DNA of 64,000 bases, from positions 21,187 to 85,186 of the forward strand of contig CAYVQF010000017.1 of NCBI GenBank assembly GCA_964454015.1. Reading direction: 5' to 3'. The notes beneath the pieces are model-generated. The model was not told the DNA's origin. It ran no database searches and saw nothing but the letters and a program-made list of their open reading frames with translations. The stretch comes from CAYVQF01 sp964454015. GTDB lineage: Bacteria > Myxococcota_A > Bradymonadia > UBA4248. Position 1 is the stretch's first letter, and every line of letters starts with the position of its first letter. The translations under genes and the position numbers were made by a program. This document shows positions 43,579-52,955 of this stretch, one piece after another.

Positions 43579-45114
43579 ATGCGCAACGCAACGCCCAGGC
43601 ACCAGCCCCAGGCCCGCATCGCCGACGACACGACGCGCCAGGCCCGCTCTGCTGCTGCCTCCACCCCCACTTTCCCCTCCATCCGCCTCTGGGTGGGACA
43701 ACAGCCCCGACGACGCAAAGTCCTCCTCGGCGGCATCTTTGCCCTGGCGCTCAGCGGGACCCTGCCGAGCATCATCCAGACGGCGCCACAGTCCACACCC
43801 GCCCCAGCCAGCCTGACCACAGCAGCCGCCACGCTGCCGAAGCCAGCGCCGCTCCCTGAGCCTGCCGCGGCGATACCCAAGGCCCTCGCGGCACCCGTCC
43901 CAGCGACGCAGGCCACACCCGCCCCGCCAACCCCGCCGCCTCAGCCGCGCCCCTTCGATTACCGCATCGAGCCCGGCGACTACCTGGGCAAGATCGGCCA
44001 GCGCTTCGGCTGCTCCGTGGAGGAGCTGATGCTGGCCAACGACCTCCGCAATGATCGCATCTACGCGGGCAAGAAACTCATCATCCCGGAATGTGGCAAC
44101 CCTGCCGCCACAACCCAACCCAAGCCGAAGACACCTGGCACCACCAGCACCTATTCCGCCGCAATACCCAAGAGCGATTCCAAGGTCCTCCCACGCCTCC
44201 TCGCCCAGAAGGGTTTTCAACCGCCCCGACGCTTCATGGCCATGGTCGTCTCCATCTCCCTCGATGAGGAAAACAAGCGCATTCGTGCCGAGAAAGCCTA
44301 TGACTGGCGTGGCACCTCCGCCACCCACGAGGGCTGGAACCCCGCCTCGACCATCAAAATCTTCGCCGCCATCGCCGCGCTGCGCACCCTCCAAGCCCAC
44401 GACTTCGGCCCCGAGGCGACCCTCCAGGTCCCAGGGCGACCTACGGCAGAGCGCGTCCGCATCGACCAGCTCGTGCGCCGCGCCTTGGTCGACAGCGATA
44501 ACCTGGCCCACAACCGCCTGGTCCAGCTCGCCGGCTTCGACGCCCTCAACAAAGGCCTCCTGAGTGAACGCTTTGGCATCCGGCACTCCGCCATCCTCCG
44601 CGCCTATCAGCTCAGCGATTGGCAGCGCCTCGGCGAATCTGCCTCCTTCGCCGCCACCCCAACCTTGAAACTGCGCCAAGGCTCCCGCGAGCTGACCCTT
44701 CCCGCGACCCAAGCCAACGTCCGAAGCCGCTGCCGCGCCTCGGCCTGCACCACCTTGCGCGATCTCAGTGAGGCCATGCGCCGAAGCGTGTTGCAGCCTT
44801 ACCTCGCGCCCCAAGCGGGATTCGAGCTGAACCCAACCAACCACCGCCTCCTCCTCGACGCCCTCTCCCGCAAGGGACCCCGCGGCAACGAGGCCCGCGA
44901 CGCCCTGGTCGCCGCCATCGGCAACGACCGCCTCCGGGTCTACTCCAAACCAGGCTTCTCTGAGGATTGGTTCAGCGACGTCATCCTCGTCCACGACCCG
45001 CTGCGCCACCACGCCTACATCGTCGCCATGGCAGCCTATCCCGGCAGACAAAGCCTGACTGAAGCAGCGCGGCTCATCGGCCAGAGCATCGCTCAGGGCG
45101 CGTTCGACGAATGA
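43579..45114 (+). CDS. LysM domain + class A beta-lactamase-fold serine hydrolase
   Basis: 511 residues, ATG start. One TM/anchor helix (about 47-64), a Pro/Ala-rich linker, a LysM domain at 128-171 (YRIEPGDYLGKIGQRFGCSV), then a serine hydrolase of the beta-lactamase/DD-peptidase fold. Active-site motifs: SxxK is S257-K260 (PASTIKIF), the SDN loop is 306-308, and the third motif reads KPG (457-459) instead of KTG. LysM binds peptidoglycan, so a wall-modifying or wall-sensing role is likelier than drug resistance. A single-gene unit divergent from the MCE operon. Confidence 0.85.
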   Translation: MRNATPRHQPQARIADDTTRQARSAAASTPTFPSIRLWVGQQPRRRKVLLGGIFALALSGTLPSIIQTAPQSTPAPASLTTAAATLPKPAPLPEPAAAIPKALAAPVPATQATPAPPTPPPQPRPFDYRIEPGDYLGKIGQRFGCSVEELMLANDLRNDRIYAGKKLIIPECGNPAATTQPKPKTPGTTSTYSAAIPKSDSKVLPRLLAQKGFQPPRRFMAMVVSISLDEENKRIRAEKAYDWRGTSATHEGWNPASTIKIFAAIAALRTLQAHDFGPEATLQVPGRPTAERVRIDQLVRRALVDSDNLAHNRLVQLAGFDALNKGLLSERFGIRHSAILRAYQLSDWQRLGESASFAATPTLKLRQGSRELTLPATQANVRSRCRASACTTLRDLSEAMRRSVLQPYLAPQAGFELNPTNHRLLLDALSRKGPRGNEARDALVAAIGNDRLRVYSKPGFSEDWFSDVILVHDPLRHHAYIVAMAAYPGRQSLTEAARLIGQSIAQGAFDE

Positions 45115-45220
45115 ACCCATTGCCTTCGACACGGTTGTCAGCCAGGCGCCGCGGCACTAGGATCTCCTTCGTTACGGCTGGCACGCTCTCACCCGAGAGA
45201 TGCCAGGTTCAAAGGTCGAC

Positions 45221-45490
45221 ATGATGCCCACTCGCTTGCAAAGCCGACTCAGCGCTCCCCTATTGCGCTGGGCCATGAGCGCCGATCCCACCGAGAAAAG
45301 ACACGTCCAGGTGCGCATGGTCAACCACATGTCTCTGGGCGCCCTCCTGGCGGCCCTCGAAGCCCTCGGCGCCCACATCCGCCACACCCACGAAGCCACC
45401 ATCGACGCCGACGTCAACAGCGAGGCCCTCATCGCCCTCTCCCACCACCAAGGCGTCGCCGCCGTCGTCGAAGGGCGACCTGGCCGCTGA
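45221..45490 (+). CDS. Small hypothetical protein (ferredoxin-like fold suspected)
   Basis: 89 residues from ATG 45221 (AAAGG five bases upstream); ATG 45200 would add seven. The second half reads HVQVRMVNHMSLGALLAALE, then GAHIRHTHEATIDADVNSEA and VAAVVEG. This is the beta-alpha-beta order of I9-type propeptide or inhibitor folds. No protease follows, so it could be a free-standing inhibitor-like protein, but this is a guess. Cytoplasmic, no signal peptide. Confidence 0.55.
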   Translation: MMPTRLQSRLSAPLLRWAMSADPTEKRHVQVRMVNHMSLGALLAALEALGAHIRHTHEATIDADVNSEALIALSHHQGVAAVVEGRPGR

Positions 45491-45543
45491 GGCATTGCCC
45501 AACGCCCCGCCGGAGCCGTGGGCGAACCACAAGGGCCAAGGCC

Positions 45544-47037
45544 TTACAACTCGCGCACCATGCCCAAGACCTCCTCGAGGGCTTCAGCGTGGGCCGTGAT
45601 GAGCCGCGTCCGCGGCGACGCCGGACCAAAAAAGACGCGATGCCAGAAACTCAGCGCCCCCTGGGTCAACGACGGCGTCACACAACCCGGCGCCAGATGA
45701 TGGCAGTAGCACAGGCTCGCTTCCGCCAAAAACAAGGTCAACAAACTCAACCCGGCACCCGCTGCGACGGACAGCGCCTCAAAAAAGAAGGCCCCCGAGA
45801 TGGCCTGGCACAGATAGGCATTGAGCACCGCTTGTAGCTCGGGTGCCTCCAACACTGCGGCGCCCGCCCGGTGATCACTCGTCGCCTCGAACTCACCCGA
45901 CACGAAGCTGGGCAACAGCCCAAACGCCACCAGGACATCCCGCACCTGCCGCCCGGCGCAGCTCGGTACCCGTTGAAAAAAGTCCGGGGAAGACGTCCCC
46001 ACGGCGCGATCCACCTCAGCGATGAGCATGGGCATGGCCATCACGTTGCGGGCCTGGGTCGTCTGCGTCGCCGCGGCGATCACCTGCAAACCCTCACGCC
46101 ACGAACGGGCCGCAGCCTCGAGCCACGCTGCCTGAAGGCCGTCGTAGTGCGCATAGCTGCACAGGACGTTCAAGCGCAGGGGAAAGCTGCCGGGGATCCA
46201 AGGCACAGCTCGCGCCGACGCGCACACGTCCTGCCACAGCGCCTCCTTGCCGACGTGCACCAGCGCCCCCTCGCTTGCGATGGCCTCCACACTCCCCACG
46301 CACTCGGGCCGGAAACGCAACAGAGCGCCACGCGGCGTCATCACTGGCGCAAAGGGAAAAGCACGGCACGCGTGCGGCTTGTGCCCAAAGGAATATTGCA
46401 AGTGCAGGGTGCAACGGCCATCGTCGGCGAGCAGCGCACAGGCACCATTGCACTGCGCCACTTCAAATTCCCGCCGCCCCTGGCGGTGGGTCTCCCGCAC
46501 CAAAGCCGCTGCCGACAGCCCCAGCCCCGCCGCCGAAGCCACCGCATTGAGGCGCTCCAAATCGTCGAGCTGCAGCACCACGGGGAAAAGCCCCCGACAA
46601 CAGGCACCACATTGCATACACGTGAAGCGCAGCCCTTCCCAGCAGGAGACAGCCAGGCCAGCAGCATCCGTCGGCAGAGGGGCCACATAGAAGAGGCCGC
46701 TCGCTGCCTCCTCCTCGGCCTCTTTCCCCAGCCCGCGACGCCACAAGTGCAAGGCAAAGTCCTGCCGCAGCAACAGGTGAGCCTCCGCCAGATCGTCGAT
46801 GAGGTGCGACAAGTGCTCCGCGTCCATGGCGATGCCCCAGCGGTGCGCCAGCGCCAAGATCTCCTCTTGCCGCCGCTGACCGTTGAAAAAGCGCAGCACT
46901 TGCAGGGTCTCCGGACTCAGCGGGTACATCGCCCGCAACAGCGGGTCGCGCAAGAAGCGCTCCTCACCCTGGGTATAGACCTCGAGGTCACCCCGCAGAC
47001 AGGGCTGCTGACGATGCCACACTTGAACGCTTCCCAT
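45544..47037 (-). CDS. YkgJ-type cysteine-cluster protein (FliB-like)
   Basis: 497 residues from ATG 47037 (AAGGTGAG upstream). The N-terminal ~100 residues look like a winged-helix/peptide-binding segment (SPETLQVLRFFNGQRRQEEI). The Cys cluster begins FTCMQCGACCRGLFPVVL near residue 138 and continues with AQCNGACALLADDGRC and HKPHACRAFPF, the CxxCxxCC...C pattern of the YkgJ/FliB family that binds zinc or an Fe-S cluster. The C-terminal half is hydrophobic and helical. FliB methylates flagellin lysines in enterobacteria, but most family members have unknown roles and no flagellar genes are here. Confidence 0.8.
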   Translation of the reverse strand: MGSVQVWHRQQPCLRGDLEVYTQGEERFLRDPLLRAMYPLSPETLQVLRFFNGQRRQEEILALAHRWGIAMDAEHLSHLIDDLAEAHLLLRQDFALHLWRRGLGKEAEEEAASGLFYVAPLPTDAAGLAVSCWEGLRFTCMQCGACCRGLFPVVLQLDDLERLNAVASAAGLGLSAAALVRETHRQGRREFEVAQCNGACALLADDGRCTLHLQYSFGHKPHACRAFPFAPVMTPRGALLRFRPECVGSVEAIASEGALVHVGKEALWQDVCASARAVPWIPGSFPLRLNVLCSYAHYDGLQAAWLEAAARSWREGLQVIAAATQTTQARNVMAMPMLIAEVDRAVGTSSPDFFQRVPSCAGRQVRDVLVAFGLLPSFVSGEFEATSDHRAGAAVLEAPELQAVLNAYLCQAISGAFFFEALSVAAGAGLSLLTLFLAEASLCYCHHLAPGCVTPSLTQGALSFWHRVFFGPASPRTRLITAHAEALEEVLGMVREL

Positions 47038-47063
47038 GCCTGTCACTCACCTTGAGAGTCGAA

Positions 47064-47870
47064 TCAACGGCCCAGGTTCTGTAACTCATTGAAGCCAGGT
47101 AGAGAACTCAAGTCGGGAACCACGACGATCTCGATCCGGCGGTTGCTCGCCCGGTTCTCTGGGCTGTCATTGGCCACCGCCGGCGAACTCTCGCCGAAGG
47201 AGGCCGCGCTCACGCTATCCGCACCCATCCCGGCATCGATGAGCGTCTTGACCACCGTGATGGCCCGCGCCGCTGCCAACTCCCAATTCGACGGGTAACG
47301 CGAGGTCTTGATGGGCACGTCATCCGTGTGCCCCTCGATCTGAAAACGCTTGTCGCCAATGGTCGCCAAGACCGCGCCCACCTCGCGGATGGCCATCAGC
47401 CCCTCAGGCGACAACTCGGCTTTCCCCGAAGCAAAGAGAATGTCGGTGGCCAACTGCACCACCAGGCGCCCATCCCGGACCTTGACCTTGAGCTTGCCTT
47501 GGTCGATGAGCACCTGAAACTTGGCCACGAAGTCGCGGTATTCCGCCACGCGCGCCTCGGCCTCGGCTTTGCGCTGCTCGAGCTCCAGCAGCGCCCGCTG
47601 CATCTCCTCCACCGAGGCCTGTAAGCTCGACCGATCCTGAAGCAGCGCGGCCAACTCGGCGCTGACCCGCTCATGCGCCGCGACCAGCGCCGCATGGGCT
47701 TGCTCCAACTGCGCCAACTCTGACTCCAGCTTGTTGACCCGCTTGGTCCGGTCCACCAGGGTGTCCTGACTCAAGTGGTAACGCGCCTCCAAATCCTCGT
47801 AGGTGCTCTTCTTCACGCAGGCGGGCAACAGCACCACCAACAAAACCCAGCCCCACCACAACTTTGCCAT
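47064..47870 (-). CDS. OmpA-family peptidoglycan-associated lipoprotein
   Basis: 268 residues, ATG. Lipoprotein signal (WVLLVVLLPACVKK) followed by a long coiled coil about 25-115 (LESELAQLEQAHAALVAAHE) and an OmpA/MotB C-terminal domain about 140-262 (QIEGHTDDVPI, then ASNRRIEIVVVP). The domain binds diaminopimelate in peptidoglycan through the conserved Asp/Arg pair; Asp in HTDD and Arg in NRRIE are present. It probably tethers the outer membrane to the wall. The combination of coiled coil and OmpA domain is common in myxobacteria. Confidence 0.93.
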   Translation of the reverse strand: MAKLWWGWVLLVVLLPACVKKSTYEDLEARYHLSQDTLVDRTKRVNKLESELAQLEQAHAALVAAHERVSAELAALLQDRSSLQASVEEMQRALLELEQRKAEAEARVAEYRDFVAKFQVLIDQGKLKVKVRDGRLVVQLATDILFASGKAELSPEGLMAIREVGAVLATIGDKRFQIEGHTDDVPIKTSRYPSNWELAAARAITVVKTLIDAGMGADSVSAASFGESSPAVANDSPENRASNRRIEIVVVPDLSSLPGFNELQNLGR

Positions 47871-47974
47871 CCTTCACCTGCTCCATCACGCTGGCCAGCC
47901 CATACACCTCAGCCAACGCTATCGCCTTTGCCGGCAAAGTTCAAAGCTTCCAAGCGCAAAAGTCCCCCCCCACC

Positions 47975-49678
47975 TCACCCATCACCTTTGCCATAAACCC
48001 GCAAAAAGCGCTCCTCTGCTTCGGGTGTCACAATCAAAATGAGGTGGCCCGACTCAGGCATGGGCAGTGTCGGCGAGGGATTGACCACCGTCGTGTCTTC
48101 CGACTCCAACGCCACGACGCTACAGCCACTGCGCGCCCGCACCTGGGCCTCGATCAGCGACTTGCCGCGAATCCCCGGGGGAATGGGGATCCTTTTCGCG
48201 TAGAGTCCCTCCACCATCATCAGCACGCTGCCGTGCTGCAGGTGGTTGAAAACGGCGCTCGCCCCCATCGACGCATAAGACAAAACGAAATCCGCCCCCG
48301 CCCGGTGCAAGGTCGCCACGTTGCGCTCGTGGGTCGTGCGGCAAATGATCTGCACGCTCGGCAAGAGACGGCGACAATAAATCGTCAGAAAAACATTGAT
48401 GTCATCACTGTGCGTCGTGATGATCACCGTGTGCGCCTCCTCCAGACCCGCCCGCCGCAACACCTCCAGATCCGCCGCATCGCCAATCACCGTGTGCTCC
48501 GCGTCGTGACCGCGCCGCGACTCCACCCGCTCGACGATGCGATAGTTCACCTTGCGCGCCCGCAGCGCTTTGGCCGTGGCTTGCCCCACCGTCCCACCGC
48601 CGATGATCAGCACCAAACCCTCAGCGTGATCCCCATTGCTGAGATGCGCCTTGTAGCGCTTGAGCTGCTCCCCCGACAGCCCCATGACCAGCGTCGATTG
48701 CTCCGTCAGGCGCGTCTGCGGCCCAGCCAACTCGAAACGACCCCGCTCCCACACCCCAGCCACGTTGATCCCAAGGGACTCCTTGATATTGGCCTCTGCC
48801 AAGGTCTTCCCCACCCAATCCGTCCCCGTCGCCCGGGCCTCGACCATCAACACCCCGCCGAGCTGCCCCAACACATGCGGGTAAGAGCCACCGCCACGGG
48901 CACAGCGCGCCAACGCGTTCCCCATCAGCTCCGCCAAGTGCAAAACCTGCGTCGACCCCGCCAGCTCTAAAATGTCCACCGCATCCACGCTCCGCACCGT
49001 CGACACGATGGGCACGTGCTCGCACAGCTCGCGCACGGTAAAGACGATATTCGTGTTCTGCGGATCGCTGTCGGAAGTCGCCGCTACCAGCGCCGCCCGC
49101 TCCACCCGCGCGTTGCGATAGGTCTCAGGGTTGTCCAAGTCGCCCAGCATCACCCGCAGCCCCATGTCGTGGTAAGCCAAAGCGTCCTTGATGTCGGGCG
49201 TCACCAAAACATAGGAGGTCTGGTACTGCCTGAGACGGGCGATCACCGCCTGGGTGAGCGCATCATAGCTCGTCAATATGACGTGCCCCTTGGTGTCGGG
49301 CGCCAGCTCCGTCGGCGTCCGCGCCGCGTTCTGGGCCCGCATGATCGGCGAGTAGACGAACTCGATGATGATGAAGGGAAAGAGCACCAGCAAAAAGACC
49401 ATGCCCGTCAATAACACCAAGACCGAAAACGCCCGCCCAAGATCCGTGCTAAAGGTGATGTCGCCAAAGCCCAAGGTCGACATCGTGGTCAGCGTCCAAT
49501 AGATCCCCGTCATGAAGGTGTGCTCGCGCCCCTCCCACGCCATGAGACGGTCGAAGAGAAAAGCATAGACCAAAACCAGCCCTAAGAGCACCAAGCAAAA
49601 CTTCAATAAAAACTTAATATTTCGCTTGGCGCCTTGGTTCTTGAGCAGCCACAGAACCAGGACGCTCGTGTTCTTCAT
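47975..49678 (-). CDS. Potassium channel with two RCK (TrkA-N/C) modules
   Basis: 567 residues from ATG 49678. Two TM helices flank the pore, with selectivity filter TLGFGD (pore helix and filter in YWTLTTMSTLGFGDITF). Two RCK/NAD-binding domains follow: one about 130-250 (GHVILTSYDALTQAVIARLR), and one about 350-480 with a classical nucleotide loop (LVLIIGGGTVGQATAKALRA). Each is paired with a TrkA-C-like domain. The first RCK lacks the GxGxxG glycines. This is the two-TM plus double-RCK layout of prokaryotic ligand-gated K+ channels. Filter GFGD instead of GYGD is a known variant. Confidence 0.92.
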   Translation of the reverse strand: MKNTSVLVLWLLKNQGAKRNIKFLLKFCLVLLGLVLVYAFLFDRLMAWEGREHTFMTGIYWTLTTMSTLGFGDITFSTDLGRAFSVLVLLTGMVFLLVLFPFIIIEFVYSPIMRAQNAARTPTELAPDTKGHVILTSYDALTQAVIARLRQYQTSYVLVTPDIKDALAYHDMGLRVMLGDLDNPETYRNARVERAALVAATSDSDPQNTNIVFTVRELCEHVPIVSTVRSVDAVDILELAGSTQVLHLAELMGNALARCARGGGSYPHVLGQLGGVLMVEARATGTDWVGKTLAEANIKESLGINVAGVWERGRFELAGPQTRLTEQSTLVMGLSGEQLKRYKAHLSNGDHAEGLVLIIGGGTVGQATAKALRARKVNYRIVERVESRRGHDAEHTVIGDAADLEVLRRAGLEEAHTVIITTHSDDINVFLTIYCRRLLPSVQIICRTTHERNVATLHRAGADFVLSYASMGASAVFNHLQHGSVLMMVEGLYAKRIPIPPGIRGKSLIEAQVRARSGCSVVALESEDTTVVNPSPTLPMPESGHLILIVTPEAEERFLRVYGKGDG

Positions 49679-49837
49679 CACCGTCGTTACCCCTGCATGA
49701 CGCCAACAGGCATGCGGCACCGACCCCTCCAGGACCGCGCCCACACCGCGCCTCCTAGCATTGTACCCGCACCCAGTAAAGGCCAAGTCGCCACCACGCC
49801 GACCATTGCCCAGGTCATCCAGCGGCGCAAGCCAAGC

Positions 49838-50950
49838 CTAGCCCGACCCATCGTCTAACACCATCAAACGTCCCTGACCAAAGGGCCGCACATGCCCGCT
49901 GATGCGTAGGCTGAGATCCGGCAAAATGGCTTCCAAAACCCCGCTGGCCAAGGGCACCCGAGGCTCCTCCGGCCCGCCAGCCGCATCTGGCCACAGCACC
50001 ACGCGCTGCCCAATCACCTCCGTCGCCGCTACATAGGCCGCATGCAGACGCACCCCACCGCCCTCGGCCCACACCGCCATCCACCGCCCCAAGCTCGCCA
50101 AAATCTCCCACAACACCGCCCCCAGACTGACCTCCCCCACCTGCGCCAGCGACCCCACCCGCGGCACGCAGCGCGAACGCGGCACCAGCGGCGCATGCGC
50201 CACATTGACGCCAATGCCGAAAAGAAGGCGACCCATCCCCTCCCCATGCACCTGCGCCGCCGTCAAGGTCCCGGCCACCTTGGCCCCATCCACCAGCACA
50301 TCGTTGATCCATTTGATCCGCGCCCGCCATGCCCCCTGAGCCACCCTCTCCAGCCCTTCTTGGGTGGCCACCACGCCCAACATGGGCGCACTCGCTGCTG
50401 CCGCAGCCGCGACCTGTACCGGCGCCACCGCACACAGGTGCAAGTTACCCGGCGCCGCCTGCCAAGCGCGCCCAAAGCGCCCATGAAAGCCCCGCCCCGT
50501 GCGTGCCACCACCGCCATCGGTGCCCACGGCGCCAGAGACAACGCCGTATCCCGCAAAGCATCGAAATGCGAAGCCGGCGCTTCATCCACCACCCACAAC
50601 GCCCGCCAATGGCTCGGCCCCGGCAGCGCGAAGCGCGCGCGATAGAGCGGCGCCCCGAGCGCAGCCAAACACTGCCAGAGACGGCCCGCCTCCCCCTCGC
50701 TGCCGCCAACGCGCTCCCAAGCCCTCACCTGGGTAGCCCCAGCAGCCATGAGCCCCTTCGCAAAATGGCGATCCTCGGCCCAGACCTCCACCATCTCCTG
50801 GGCCACCCATGCTTCCTTGCCCATCGCTTCCTCGACTGCTGCCGTCAACGCCCGGCGCTCGGCGGGTACCAACGCCCCGTTGCCACCGCGCGACCGTTGG
50901 ATTAGCCTGCTTCCGCCACGACAACGCCGCGCCGCATCGGCGCCACCCAT
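49838..50950 (-). CDS. birA: Biotin-[acetyl-CoA-carboxylase] ligase, no HTH domain
   Basis: About 370 residues. The start is uncertain: ATG 50950 (GGGTGGGG upstream) is preferred because a longer form would overlap the divergent MATE gene; ATG 50965 and 50980 are alternatives. The catalytic domain has the biotinyl-AMP loop TGRGFHGRFGRAW (GRGRxGRxW in most), the IKWINDVLVDGAKVAGTL motif with catalytic Lys, and a C-terminal SH3-like domain. The usual N-terminal helix-turn-helix is missing. Instead there are ~100 residues (for example VWAEDRHFAKGLMAAGATQV) that I do not recognise. It attaches biotin to carboxylase carrier proteins. Confidence 0.88.
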   Translation of the reverse strand: MGGADAARRCRGGSRLIQRSRGGNGALVPAERRALTAAVEEAMGKEAWVAQEMVEVWAEDRHFAKGLMAAGATQVRAWERVGGSEGEAGRLWQCLAALGAPLYRARFALPGPSHWRALWVVDEAPASHFDALRDTALSLAPWAPMAVVARTGRGFHGRFGRAWQAAPGNLHLCAVAPVQVAAAAAASAPMLGVVATQEGLERVAQGAWRARIKWINDVLVDGAKVAGTLTAAQVHGEGMGRLLFGIGVNVAHAPLVPRSRCVPRVGSLAQVGEVSLGAVLWEILASLGRWMAVWAEGGGVRLHAAYVAATEVIGQRVVLWPDAAGGPEEPRVPLASGVLEAILPDLSLRISGHVRPFGQGRLMVLDDGSG

Positions 50951-50964
50951 AGCGACCCCACCCA

Positions 50965-52425
50965 TTGCCGTCAAGCACATCCCCCCCGCCAACCGTTCAC
51001 CACAGCCCCCGCGCGCGCCGCATCCTCACCGCGCCCCTCTTCCCCTCACTGCTCCGCTTTGGCCTGCCCCTGGTCGGCGGCATGATCCTCTACGGCGCCT
51101 TCAACCTCGTCGACATGTTCATGCTCAGTCGCCTCGAGGAGGCGCCCGCTGCCCTGGCCGCCCTCGGGGTCTGTGACATGCTCTTTGCCCTCGCCGTGAT
51201 CTGCGCCACGGGCGTCTCCAACGGCTCCGTCGCCATCCTCGGGCGCCGTCTCGGTGAAGGCGACCTCGAGGGCGTACAACATAGCGCCTGGCAGTCGCTG
51301 TTGGCCATGGGCACGGCCTCCATCGCCGTCGGCGTCTTCGGCCTGCTCGGGACCGAGTGGCTCATCACCTCACTCATGCAGGTGCCAGGTGAAGCGGGCC
51401 AGCTCGCCGAAACCTATCTGCGCATCATGCTCGGCGGGGCTTTTTCCATCTTCTTCCTCTTACAGATCACCGCCATCCTCCGCGCCCTCGGCCACAACCG
51501 CTCGGCCGCCCTGCTCCTGGTGGCGGGCAACGCCCTCAACGTCTTGCTCAACGCCGTCTTGATCTACGGTCCAGGACCCCACCCACCTCTCTTCGCCTGG
51601 GCCGCACCCTTGGCCCACTTCTGCGACATCCCGCGCCTGGGCATGGCCGGCGCCGCCTGGGCCACCCTCATCGGCCGCACCGTCCCCGTCATCATTGGCG
51701 CCATCTACCTCGTCTGCCTCACCGACGGCCTGCGCCTGCGCCGGCGCTTTTTCATCCCCCAGCTCCGCTTTCAGGCGCGCCTGGCCCAGCTTGGCTGGCC
51801 CTCCAGCGCCCAGTTGGTGTTGCGTGTAGCCAGCGTCCTGGTCTTCCTCGCCCTCGTCGCCCAGGCCTATACCAGCACCGATGACGTCTCCACCCTCACC
51901 GCCTACAGCATCTGCTTGCGCCTTGAAGTCATGGTGCTCTTCGTCGGCCTGGGCTGGGGTGCCGCCGCCGCCACCTACATGGGCGTCAACCTCGGCGCTG
52001 GCCAGCCAGCCCGCGCGCGCCGCGCCGGTTGGCTGGCCAGCGCGGCGAGCGCCGTCACCGTCGCTGTGGGCGTCGGCCTCTTCGTCCTCTATGCCGACGC
52101 CATCATCGCCTTCTTCGACCCCAACCCAGCCGTCGTCACCGCCGGCACCCGCTACCTGCATATTGCCGCCCTCGGCTATGCCGCCCTCGGCCTCGGGGTC
52201 GTCCTCTCCCAGAGCCTCGTCGGCGCCGGCGCCACCATGGCCACCTTCCTCCTCGACCTCCTGGTCCTGGTGCCCATCGCCATCCCAGCGGCCTACCTCG
52301 TGGCCATCACCTTTGCCCTCCCCGCCTCCGCCTTATGGGCGACCATGCTGGCGGCCAACCTCTTGAGCACCACGGTCTTCGTCATCTATTACGCCCGTGG
52401 CACTTTTCTCAACCACCGCCTTTGA
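50965..52425 (+). CDS. MATE-family efflux transporter
   Basis: 486 residues if started at TTG 50965; no good ATG precedes the first TM helix. Twelve TM helices in two MatE halves. The N-terminal half starts SLLRFGLPLVGGMILYGAFN, then LVDMFMLSR, and motifs such as RLGMAGAAWATLIGR recur in the second half. MATE proteins export drugs or metabolites by Na+ or H+ antiport. It overlaps only the promoter region of divergent BirA and is followed 11 bp later by a small RDD protein, so the two may form an operon. Confidence 0.92.
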   Translation: MPSSTSPPPTVHHSPRARRILTAPLFPSLLRFGLPLVGGMILYGAFNLVDMFMLSRLEEAPAALAALGVCDMLFALAVICATGVSNGSVAILGRRLGEGDLEGVQHSAWQSLLAMGTASIAVGVFGLLGTEWLITSLMQVPGEAGQLAETYLRIMLGGAFSIFFLLQITAILRALGHNRSAALLLVAGNALNVLLNAVLIYGPGPHPPLFAWAAPLAHFCDIPRLGMAGAAWATLIGRTVPVIIGAIYLVCLTDGLRLRRRFFIPQLRFQARLAQLGWPSSAQLVLRVASVLVFLALVAQAYTSTDDVSTLTAYSICLRLEVMVLFVGLGWGAAAATYMGVNLGAGQPARARRAGWLASAASAVTVAVGVGLFVLYADAIIAFFDPNPAVVTAGTRYLHIAALGYAALGLGVVLSQSLVGAGATMATFLLDLLVLVPIAIPAAYLVAITFALPASALWATMLAANLLSTTVFVIYYARGTFLNHRL

Positions 52426-52436
52426 ACCACCGCCCC

Positions 52437-52955
52437 ATGGCCAGCGCGCCCATCCATCGCCCCGTCATCACCCTCGCCCCACTGCGCCGGCGCTTGGTGG
52501 CCAATCTCATCGATGGCCTCCCTGTGGCCCTCTGCCTGGGACTGATGTGGCACCAAGGCTGGGGTGGGCTCGACGCCCTCCACCCCCCAGACCCGGCTTT
52601 CTGGCCCGAGTTCTACGCCGACCTCTACTGGCAGGCGCCGCGAACACTCCTCTATCCCTGGGGCTGGTGCGCGGCGCTGGCCACGGCCTGGTCCACACTC
52701 TGGCTCATGACCCTTTACCGCAGCCCTGGCCAGATGCTCACCCGGGTCTGGCTCGTGGACGCCACGAAGCAGCGCCCAAGCCGCCTCCAACTCGCCGTGC
52801 GCTGCCTGGTCTATCCCATCGCCTGGCTCAGCCTCGGCCTCGGCTGGAGCCTGGCCTTCATCCTGCCCAGCCGCCGCACCCTGCACGATCTCCTCGGCGG
52901 AACCTATCTGAGCCAGAATCCGCCTCAGGTCCAGGACAAGGGCCAGGATCCCTAG
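52437..52955 (+). CDS. RDD-family membrane protein
   Basis: 172 residues from ATG 52437. The family motif is near the start: LRRRLVANLIDGLPVALCLG (Arg...Asp). Three to four TM helices follow, including YPWGWCAALATAWSTLWLMT and LVYPIAWLSLGLGWSLAFIL, with the downstream RRTLHDLLGGTYL end typical of RDD proteins (RTLHDLLAGT). Role unknown in general. Its TAG overlaps the LepA stop by four bases on the opposite strand. Confidence 0.88.
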   Translation: MASAPIHRPVITLAPLRRRLVANLIDGLPVALCLGLMWHQGWGGLDALHPPDPAFWPEFYADLYWQAPRTLLYPWGWCAALATAWSTLWLMTLYRSPGQMLTRVWLVDATKQRPSRLQLAVRCLVYPIAWLSLGLGWSLAFILPSRRTLHDLLGGTYLSQNPPQVQDKGQDP

